From Lachnospiraceae bacterium (GTDB lineage: Bacteria > Bacillota > Clostridia > Lachnospirales > Lachnospiraceae), in the NCBI GenBank assembly GCA_009774235.1, contig VSNJ01000001.1, positions 11,995-75,994 of the forward strand: a DNA stretch of 64,000 nucleotides. The letters are read 5' to 3'. Under the pieces are notes generated by a model, which saw nothing but the letters and a program-made list of their open reading frames with translations, was not told where the DNA came from and made no database searches. Positions within the stretch are counted from its first letter, which is position 1, and each line of letters begins with the position of its first letter. A program made the position numbers and the translations under genes. Positions 58,348 to 64,000 of this stretch are shown piece after piece.

Positions 58348-59052
58348 TTAATCATTTATTTTCAGAGTATCTGGAACATTGATAGGTGGATTGTCTTTTA
58401 AAAAGCGTAATGTGATTTTACAGCCGTAAGAAATAGGTTTACCGTCTTTTTGACCGCCGCCGTATACATCAATATAACTTATACTTTCAATGCGTTCTAT
58501 ATTGTCCTGTATAAAAGGTATCAAATCAGCGGGTATGTTTCCTATCTGCATATTGTTGACATAGACACCGTAAGCGGGCTGCCCTTTATACTCATATTGC
58601 TTTATTTCAACGTCGGCATATTCATTAAACGGGCTATCGTGAAAATGAAGTTTGCGCAAAATAAGTTGGCGTGAAGAGCCGTCGTCATTATTAAAAGTTA
58701 CACCAGTGACTTTTATAGGCGCAAATATGTATTTTGATTGACGTTGTGCAGGAGCGCTGGGTACTGGCGCTGCGGCGGGAGCTTTTGCCGTATCGGTATT
58801 TACTGTATTATCATGCAGGGATTGAGAAAACGAACTTTTGTTCGGGTGGGGGGTAAAACGGTTAGGCGTTTGCGGTACTTCCATATTTGTTTCTGTAACC
58901 GATTTAGCAGAACGGAAAGCCAGAAAAGCAAAAATACCACAGATAACAAGGCAGCCAACGCCACCAGAAACAAGACCGCCTGCAAATCCGCTAAAAGAGG
59001 ATAAAAGGAATAGAGCGGCAAGGCAGGAAAAGACTATAGTTTTCTTTTTCAT
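58348..59052 (-). CDS. Membrane-anchored HIRAN-domain protein (antisense cargo gene, moron)
   Basis: A 234-residue protein opposite in direction to all late genes. It has two hydrophobic segments in the first 47 residues (IVFSCLAALFLLSSFSGFAG and VGCLVICGIFAFLAF), a Pro/Ala/Asn-rich linker, and a C-terminal HIRAN-like domain: KVTGVTFNNDDGSSRQLILR, YGVYVNNMQIGNIPADLIPF. HIRAN domains bind DNA ends or 3' ends in larger helicases; here one sits on a membrane anchor. The gene has its own promoter, ribosome site and terminator, and lower GC than its neighbours, so it was probably added to the phage and is expressed in the lysogen. Function unknown; superinfection exclusion is possible. Confidence 0.75.
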   Translation of the reverse strand: MKKKTIVFSCLAALFLLSSFSGFAGGLVSGGVGCLVICGIFAFLAFRSAKSVTETNMEVPQTPNRFTPHPNKSSFSQSLHDNTVNTDTAKAPAAAPVPSAPAQRQSKYIFAPIKVTGVTFNNDDGSSRQLILRKLHFHDSPFNEYADVEIKQYEYKGQPAYGVYVNNMQIGNIPADLIPFIQDNIERIESISYIDVYGGGQKDGKPISYGCKITLRFLKDNPPINVPDTLKIND

Positions 59053-59085
59053 ATAAAACACAACCTTTCTATCGTTTTTAAGAAA

Positions 59086-59114
59086 ATTATAGAACAATGT
59101 CGAATGAAAATCAA
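59086..59114 (-). promoter_or_regulatory. Promoter of the antisense HIRAN gene
   Basis: On the minus strand -35 TTGATT (59109-59114) and -10 TATAAT (59086-59091) are 17 bases apart, about 34 bases before the ATG. It would fire without phage late factors. Confidence 0.75.
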
Positions 59115-59133
59115 CAGAAAGGGGGCAAATAAA

Positions 59134-59565
59134 ATGGCAGAGTTTACTACGGTGGGGCTGGAAGAGGTAATAGAGGCATTTAGCAGGAGAGAGCAGGCAG
59201 CAACAAGGGCAGTGCCTAAAATGCTGCAAGCAGGGGCAGCAGTGCTGGTAGAGGCGCAAAGGGAAGAGGCAAAAGCCATGGGGATTGAGGAAACCGCTGG
59301 CTTTATCAAAGCAATAAAGCCTACAAAAGTGCAGGGCGGCGACAGGGAAAAACATATTGATGTATACCCGCAGGGCAGGGCAAAGCACGGAAATGACAGA
59401 AAGGGCGATAAAAGCAAAGTAAGATATGCAACGATAGGATTTATAAACGAATACGGCACAAGTAAAAAAGCAGCCCGCCCTTATATGACGGTAGCAAATG
59501 CGAAAGCACACGAAAAAGTAGTTGATGCACAAATGGAAGTATGGGAGCGTGAGCAGGGACAATGA
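59134..59565 (+). CDS. HK97 gp10-family neck/tail protein
   Basis: A 143-residue protein of the HK97 gp10 family: a helical start (LEEVIEAFSRREQAATRAVP), then IDVYPQGR and YATIGFINEYGTSKKAARPY. It works at the head-tail joint. AAGGGGG precedes the ATG. Confidence 0.85.
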   Translation: MAEFTTVGLEEVIEAFSRREQAATRAVPKMLQAGAAVLVEAQREEAKAMGIEETAGFIKAIKPTKVQGGDREKHIDVYPQGRAKHGNDRKGDKSKVRYATIGFINEYGTSKKAARPYMTVANAKAHEKVVDAQMEVWEREQGQ

Positions 59566-59888
59566 GCAGCATAAAAGAGATTTTAGAGAGCGCAGGGCTG
59601 CCAGCACAGCGGGGCGTATATACTGGCAGATGCAAGCCGAAAGCCTATTATACTTTCCTGCGGCTGCTGGGCGACGCTGTAGTAAATGCAGACGACACAG
59701 AGAGCGAAAGCAGGGAAATGTATAGGGTAACGCTTTTTTATAAAGGCGACTTTGAGGCACAGCTTAACAAAACTCTGGAAGTGCTGCGGGCGGCAGACGT
59801 TTATATTAACAGCGTTGACACAGAGAACTACGAAACAGAAACGGGGTACTGGCTAGTACCTATCACAATCGAAATTTTAAAGGAGTGA
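59562..59888 (+). CDS. Tail terminator/completion protein
   Basis: A 108-residue protein (GVYTGRCKPKAYYTFLRLL, YRVTLFYKGDFEAQLNKTL). Its place between gp10 and the major tail protein and its alpha/beta pattern match tail terminators. Confidence 0.7.
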   Translation: MSSIKEILESAGLPAQRGVYTGRCKPKAYYTFLRLLGDAVVNADDTESESREMYRVTLFYKGDFEAQLNKTLEVLRAADVYINSVDTENYETETGYWLVPITIEILKE

Positions 59889-59895
59889 CAAGACA

Positions 59896-60459
59896 ATGAC
59901 ACTGGGATTAAGAGATTTATTCTACGCAATATGCACAGAGGCAGACGGCGTGGAAACTTACGGCACGCCTAAGAGAATGGCAGAGGCTATGACGGCTGAT
60001 TTATCAGTAAAGACGGCAGACGGCAGCTTATACGCAGACGATACGCTGAGTGAGAGCGTATCAGAGTTTGCCAGCGGCACGCTTAAGCTGGGCGTAAAAG
60101 ACCTTACGCCGGAAGTGCTGGCAGAGGTACTGGGGCAGATGGTAGACCAGAATAAGGTAGTATGGGCTGGAAAGGACGACGAGCCGCCATATGTGGCTAT
60201 CGGCTTTAGGGCAAAGAAAACGGGCGGGCGTTTCCGCTACGTCTGGCTACTTAAGGTTAAGTTTAAAGTGCCGTCTGAAAAGTACGAAACAAAGGGCGAA
60301 AGCATCAAGTTTAACACGCCAGACATTGAGGCAGACTTTACGGCAAGGAAGAGCGACGGACGCTGGAAAGCTGACTTTGTAGGCACAGAGGACAGCGACG
60401 CAGCTAAAACATGGTTTACGGAAGTGCCAGAACCAGCAGAAACGATACCCACAGTATAA
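59896..60459 (+). CDS. Major tail protein (phi13 family)
   Basis: A 187-residue tail-tube protein with the phi13-type pattern (GLRDLFYAICTEADGVETYG, DLSVKTADGSLYADD, VGTEDSDAAKTWFTEVP). Multiple copies stack into the tail tube, so high expression is expected, and a hairpin follows the gene. Confidence 0.9.
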   Translation: MTLGLRDLFYAICTEADGVETYGTPKRMAEAMTADLSVKTADGSLYADDTLSESVSEFASGTLKLGVKDLTPEVLAEVLGQMVDQNKVVWAGKDDEPPYVAIGFRAKKTGGRFRYVWLLKVKFKVPSEKYETKGESIKFNTPDIEADFTARKSDGRWKADFVGTEDSDAAKTWFTEVPEPAETIPTV

Positions 60460-60483
60460 AACAGAATAAAAGGGAAAGGAGAA

Positions 60484-60508
60484 AAGGCGCAGCACATGGC
60501 TGCGCCTT
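60484..60508 (+). promoter_or_regulatory. Strong hairpin between major tail gene and tail chaperone gene
   Basis: AAGGCGCAGC and GCTGCGCCTT form a perfect 10-bp stem around ACATG. It lies between an AAAGGAG ribosome site (60475-60481) and the chaperone ATG (60520), 38 bases apart in linear sequence but about 13 if the hairpin is folded. It may lower downstream expression, act as a weak terminator, or bridge the ribosome site to the start. Confidence 0.55.
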
Positions 60509-60519
60509 AATTTGTTGAT

Positions 60520-60921
60520 ATGAGCGCAATTAAAGACGGCGGCTATACAGTAACGCTGAAAGGGAAAGAGTACAGACTTCTTTTTACCCTTAACGCACTG
60601 GACGAAATTCAAACGAAATTCGGCGGCTATGACAAGCTGGGCGAGGCTTTTAACCAGAGTAACCCAGACTGGGTAAAGGATACAAAATGGCTGCTTACAA
60701 TGCTTATCAATGAGGGGCTTTTAGAAGAGGACGAGAACGCCCAGCTTTTCACAGAGCAGCAGATAGGCAGGCTGATACATATGGGAAATCTGGCAGAGGT
60801 ACAGCGGGCTATTTTTGCGTCGTTTGCAGCAGGCACAGCAGGCGACGGAGAGGGCAGCAGAGATACCGAAACAGAGGACGACGAAGAGGCGGGGGAAATG
60901 AAAGCCGTGCAGGAAAGCTAG
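60520..60921 (+). CDS. Tail assembly chaperone (gpG-like)
   Basis: A 133-residue protein that helps wind the tape measure before tail-tube assembly. The N-terminal half (YTVTLKGKEYRLLFTLNALD) is typical of this family. The C-terminus is acidic and low-complexity, and close to the stop there is a GGGGGAA slip site with a hairpin. Confidence 0.8.
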   Translation: MSAIKDGGYTVTLKGKEYRLLFTLNALDEIQTKFGGYDKLGEAFNQSNPDWVKDTKWLLTMLINEGLLEEDENAQLFTEQQIGRLIHMGNLAEVQRAIFASFAAGTAGDGEGSRDTETEDDEEAGEMKAVQES

Positions 60922-60933
60922 ACACTGCACGGC
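60891..60933 (+). other. Probable -1 programmed frameshift site
   Basis: G-GGG-GAA (60891-60897) in the chaperone frame is followed, after 6 bases, by a perfect 9-bp hairpin (GCCGTGCAG/CTGCACGGC, 60904-60933) that spans the stop codon. The -1 frame is open from before this point to 61124. This matches the G/GT arrangement of tailed phages, although GAA-to-GGA re-pairing is weak in the A site. Confidence 0.6.
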
Positions 60934-61124
60934 TTTTGTATATCGCTATGGTGCTGCTGGGGTATAGGGAGCGTGAGGCATGGAGAAAAACGCCGTACCA
61001 GATTGTGACACTATTCAGATACCACAAGGAATATAACCCGCACATTTTTAGGCAGGAACGGGCAGCAGTACCGCAGGCGACAGAGGGACTGGACGACATT
61101 GACATAGCGTTAGGGGGACTGTAG
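60897..61124 (+). CDS. Tail assembly chaperone T-part (made by -1 frameshift)
   Basis: About 76 codons in the -1 frame, with ALLGYREREAW-like VLLGYREREAWRKTPYQIV and YHKEYNPHIF. No good ribosome site precedes its only starts (TTG 60936, ATG 60948), so it is most likely the C-terminal extension of the gpG-like protein that contacts the tape measure. Confidence 0.65.
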   Translation, partial: NESRAGKLDTARLLYIAMVLLGYREREAWRKTPYQIVTLFRYHKEYNPHIFRQERAAVPQATEGLDDIDIALGGL

Positions 61125-61127
61125 CGA

Positions 61128-64000
61128 ATGGCTGATAAGACAGAAAATATAAAAACAAGGCTTAGCTTTGACGGCGAGGCAGAATACAAGGCAGCCTGCA
61201 AAGATATAAACAATAATCTGAAAAACCTTAATGCTGAAATGCGCCGAGTAACCGCAGAATACAAAGGAAACGAAAACAGCATAGAGGCATTAAAGGCAAA
61301 GCAGGGCGTTTTATCTGAAAAATATGCAGAGCAGGCAAAGAAAGTAGAAGAGGCACGTAAGGCGTTAGAGAGATGCGCACAGCAAACGGGCGAGAATAGC
61401 GAGGCTACACAAAAGCTGCAAAGAGATTTGAACTATGCAGAGGCGGCACTCTTTGATACTGACGCTGCCTTGCAGTCTGTAGAAAACGAACTTTCAGAGG
61501 GCGTGCAGGCGCAGCGGCAGTATGAGGCGGCTTGTCAGGGGATAGATAAAAACTTATCCCTTTTGGGCGCAGAATTGCAGGAAGTAAACGCAAAGTATAA
61601 AAACAATGCGGACAGCGCAAAAGCCGTGGCTGAAAAGCAGGAAGTTCTTAAAAGGACGTATGACGAGCAGGCAAAAAAGGTAGCGGAAACAGAAAGAGCC
61701 TATGAAAGCATGGTAAGGCAGTACGGGGAAACCAGCAGCGAGGCTAAAGAGCTTGAAACACAGCTGCACAATGAAAGAGCCGCCTTATATGACGTAGAAA
61801 ACCAGCTTGCAGAAACCGAGCAGGGGCATAGCGGGCTAGCGTCTGCTATGGGAAATCTGGGCGGCATTATGGCGAAAGGCATAGCGGCAGTGGGGGCGGC
61901 TGCGGCTGCAATCGGTACGGCGGTAGTGGCGGGGCTGGGCTATGCCGTAAGCCAAGCGGACGAGGCAAAGGGCGCTTTAAATGATTTCTGCGCAGCCACG
62001 GGGACGGCTACAGAGGACGCAGGGCAGTACAAGCAGGTTATGGAGAACATCTATAACGCTAATTTTGGCGAAGGCTTTGAGGACATAGCGGCAGCTATGG
62101 CAGAGGTACGGCAGCAGGCAGGCGACTTAGGGGCAGACGAGCTGGAAAAAATGACGACCAACGCATTAGCGCTGCGGGATACGTTTGACTTTGACGTAGC
62201 GGAAAGCACCAGAGCCGCAACGCAGCTTATGGAAAAATTCGGCGTATCCTCTGACGAGGCATATAACCTTATTGCGCAGGGCGCACAGAACGGGCTTAAC
62301 AAGAACGGGGATTTGCTGGACGTTATCAACGAATACAGTAACCAGTATTCGCAGGCAGGGCTAAGCGCAGAGGATATGTTTAACTCTATCGCTAATGGCG
62401 CTGCTACTGGCGTTTGGAGCATAGACAAGATGGGCGACGCTTTTAAGGAGTTTAGTATCCGCATGAATGACGGGACGGCAAACGAATACCTTACAAGTCT
62501 GGGGCTTAACGCAGACGAAGTGGTAGGGAAATTCCAAAAAGGCGGCGACAGTGCAAAAGAGGCTATGAGCCAAGTAAGCGAGGCGCTTAAGAACTGCGAC
62601 GACAAGAGCCTACAGTATACGGCGGGCGTGGGCTTAATGGGTACTATGTGGGAAGATATGGGCGCTGATGCCTGCACGTCGCTTATGGACGTTGAGGGGC
62701 AGATAAGCAAGACCACGGACGCTATGGGGAAGATTAACGCCGTAAAATATGACACATTTTCAGAGGCTATGCAGGGCGCAGGCAGGATACTACAGACCAG
62801 CTTTATCATGCCGATAGGCGAGCAGGCGCTACCGATTTTCAGCCAGTTTGCAAACGAGCTGGCGCAGGGTGCGGCAGAGGCGGGCGGCGATATGGGGAAA
62901 CTGGCGCAGAGCTTTGGCGACGCACTAAGCAATATGGTAAACGGGCTGGCAGAAATGCTGCCGCAGATTACCAGCTTTGCCGTAGAGCTTGTAAACGGGC
63001 TTGTAGACGGCATTGTAGAGAGTGCGCCAGCAATCGTGCAGGCGGGCGTAGGAATGATTACGGGGCTTGTGGACGGCATTGTAGAGGCGATACCGACACT
63101 GGCAGAGAGCGCAACGGAGATAATAACCACTCTGATTAACGGCATTGTGGAGCTGATACCGTCGCTGGCAGAGGGCGCAGTACAGATTATTGCGGGGCTG
63201 GCAAAAGGGCTGGGGGAGGCACTGCCAGAGCTGATACCAAGCGTAATAGACGCAGTGCTTACCATAACGGAAACGCTGATAAACAACGTGCCTATGCTGA
63301 TAGACGCAGCCTTACAGCTTGTAACGGGGCTTGCAGACGGGATTATAGCGGCGCTGCCAGTCATCATAGAGAAACTGCCGCAGATTATAACCAGCATAAT
63401 AAATGCGCTGGTAGAGGGCATACCGCTTATTTTGGAGAGCGCAGGCAACATTATAGTAGCACTTGTGGACGGCATTATAGATGCAATTCCGCTGCTTATA
63501 GCGGCAGTACCGCAGATTATTGTAGCCATTGTAGAGGGGCTTATAACGGGGCTGCCTAAAATTGTGGCGGCAGCGGGGCAGCTTGTGACAACGATTTTAA
63601 ACAAGCTAAAGGAGCTGCCAACACAGATACCGCAGGCGATAGCGGCAGGCATAGAAAAAATAGCCGAGTGGGGCGCAAGCATGAAAGAAAAAGGCGGCAC
63701 AGTCATTACAGAGTTTGTAACCAAAGTTATAGACGTTGTAAAGGAGCTGCCGCAGAAAATCTGGAACGGCATAGTAAATGCCATTGCGAGAGTAGCCACA
63801 TGGGGCTTGAATATGCAGAACAAAGCCAAAGAGGTAATGAACACAATGCTTACGAACATTGTAACCATTGTGAAAGAAACGCCCGCTAAAATCTGGAACT
63901 GCATCATAGGTGCGGTTACAAAGGTAGCCACATGGGGCTTGAATATGCAGAACAAAGCCAAAGAGGTAATGAACACAATGCTTACGAACATTGTAACCAT
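61128..64000 (+). CDS. Tail tape measure protein (3' end outside window)
   Basis: At least 957 residues with no stop in the window. The N-terminal ~230 residues are coiled coil (EYKAACKDINNNLKNLNAEM onward), then a Gly/Ala-rich hydrophobic stretch (GLGYAVSQADEAKGALND region), the conserved tape-measure core (SAEDMFNSIANGAATG, MGDAFKEFSIRMNDGTANEY), and many degenerate repeats with Ile-Val-Asp-Gly-Ile and Leu-Pro units. Near the right edge a 132-bp tandem repeat begins. It sets tail length and aids DNA entry. It starts 3 bases after the chaperone frame. Confidence 0.93.
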   Translation, partial: MADKTENIKTRLSFDGEAEYKAACKDINNNLKNLNAEMRRVTAEYKGNENSIEALKAKQGVLSEKYAEQAKKVEEARKALERCAQQTGENSEATQKLQRDLNYAEAALFDTDAALQSVENELSEGVQAQRQYEAACQGIDKNLSLLGAELQEVNAKYKNNADSAKAVAEKQEVLKRTYDEQAKKVAETERAYESMVRQYGETSSEAKELETQLHNERAALYDVENQLAETEQGHSGLASAMGNLGGIMAKGIAAVGAAAAAIGTAVVAGLGYAVSQADEAKGALNDFCAATGTATEDAGQYKQVMENIYNANFGEGFEDIAAAMAEVRQQAGDLGADELEKMTTNALALRDTFDFDVAESTRAATQLMEKFGVSSDEAYNLIAQGAQNGLNKNGDLLDVINEYSNQYSQAGLSAEDMFNSIANGAATGVWSIDKMGDAFKEFSIRMNDGTANEYLTSLGLNADEVVGKFQKGGDSAKEAMSQVSEALKNCDDKSLQYTAGVGLMGTMWEDMGADACTSLMDVEGQISKTTDAMGKINAVKYDTFSEAMQGAGRILQTSFIMPIGEQALPIFSQFANELAQGAAEAGGDMGKLAQSFGDALSNMVNGLAEMLPQITSFAVELVNGLVDGIVESAPAIVQAGVGMITGLVDGIVEAIPTLAESATEIITTLINGIVELIPSLAEGAVQIIAGLAKGLGEALPELIPSVIDAVLTITETLINNVPMLIDAALQLVTGLADGIIAALPVIIEKLPQIITSIINALVEGIPLILESAGNIIVALVDGIIDAIPLLIAAVPQIIVAIVEGLITGLPKIVAAAGQLVTTILNKLKELPTQIPQAIAAGIEKIAEWGASMKEKGGTVITEFVTKVIDVVKELPQKIWNGIVNAIARVATWGLNMQNKAKEVMNTMLTNIVTIVKETPAKIWNCIIGAVTKVATWGLNMQNKAKEVMNTMLTNIVT
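63792..64000 (+). repeat. 132-bp tandem repeat in the tape measure gene
   Basis: Bases 63792-63868 recur without change at 63924-64000 (offset 132 bp, 44 codons), encoding VATWGLNMQNKAKEVMNTML. The array continues beyond the window edge. Confidence 0.85.

Larger units (their letters stand above)
40030..64000 (+). mobile_element. Tailed-phage prophage, HK97-type (left part; right end outside window)
   Basis: From about 40030 the GC content rises, genes are short and overlapping, and nearly all point right. Early genes (methyltransferase, SSB-like, HUH initiator, ParA, ParB) precede an ordered late block: HNH, TerS, TerL, portal, protease, capsid, connectors, tail proteins, tape measure. The left limit is set by composition and the plsC terminator; no attachment repeat could be identified because the right end is not in the window. 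No integrase or CI-type repressor is visible in the 24 kb seen. Confidence 0.92.

Noticed and set aside
59053..59760. Upstream extension of the HIRAN gene reading frame
   Set aside because: The frame stays open but the translation is low-quality and antisense to tail genes; a promoter and ribosome site place the start at 59052.
62051..64000. Long minus-strand open frame of about 649 codons
   Set aside because: It mirrors the repetitive tape measure gene; the Ser/Ile/Pro-rich translation has no ribosome site and lies opposite a clear phage protein.
40030..64000. CRISPR array or retron/diversity-generating element
   Set aside because: No regularly spaced repeats, reverse transcriptase or variable-repeat pair was seen in the window.

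Overview
The window looks like a chromosomal segment of a low-GC anaerobic gut Clostridium-class bacterium, most likely Lachnospiraceae. This is an inference from strong AGGAGG-type ribosome sites, AT-rich intergenic DNA, BlaI/BlaR-type pairs, YesM/YesN-style two-component genes, a Na+-type ATP synthase ring and Firmicute gene families. From about 40030 to the right edge the base composition becomes visibly richer in GC, gene density rises, and almost every gene reads rightward. That part is a tailed-phage genome (prophage) that runs off the window.

Host part. 1-2241 is the C-terminal part of the recombination helicase/nuclease AddA. 2273-17564, all on the minus strand, is a galactose/galactoside locus. 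In transcription order it holds the sugar-binding lipoprotein MglB, the ABC ATPase MglA, the permease MglC, a very large secreted GH2 beta-galactosidase, an AraC-type response regulator, a YesM-type sensor kinase and two more periplasmic-type sugar-binding proteins. MglB is a natural circular permutation of the glucose/galactose-binding protein fold, and MglC carries a ~220-residue cytoplasmic extension. The likely logic is that galactosides are cut outside the cell, galactose is captured by MglB and imported by MglAC, and the kinase/regulator with the two accessory binding proteins senses sugar. 18009-21144 is a BlaR1-like M56 metallopeptidase receptor with its BlaI-like repressor. nadE follows, then a second M56-like membrane protein whose zinc motif is broken, then a DUF402 protein. 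26423-33847 is a complete F1Fo ATP synthase operon (two AtpI-like genes, then atpB E F H A G D C) with Na+-binding residues in subunit c. 33993-39970 holds an unknown Ala/Lys-rich protein, a secreted beta-helix protein, a fragment of an AraC-type regulator behind a consensus promoter, ispE, a VanY-like M15 peptidase with a TKEP-repeat tail, and a PlsC acyltransferase. Three long imperfect inverted repeats (4314-4468, 17836-17936, 26134-26299) look like miniature mobile elements.

Prophage part. The left (early) half encodes many small proteins, a DNA methyltransferase, an SSB-like protein, an HUH replication initiator, a VRR-NUC nuclease, ParA and ParB. A class II tRNA-like gene and a fragment of a PP-loop enzyme lie near the left edge. 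No integrase or phage repressor is seen in this part. A perfect 17-bp palindrome occurs twice, once inside parB and once inside a head gene. An ArpU-like late regulator is followed by a promoter with three CGTGGT repeats spaced exactly 11 bp and then a tight terminator. The late region follows the HK97-type order: HNH nuclease, small and large terminase, portal, protease, capsid, connectors, tail terminator, major tail protein, tail chaperones with a probable -1 frameshift, and tape measure (cut by the window end). Inside the head-tail genes one gene points the other way, with its own promoter and terminator: a membrane-anchored HIRAN-domain cargo gene.
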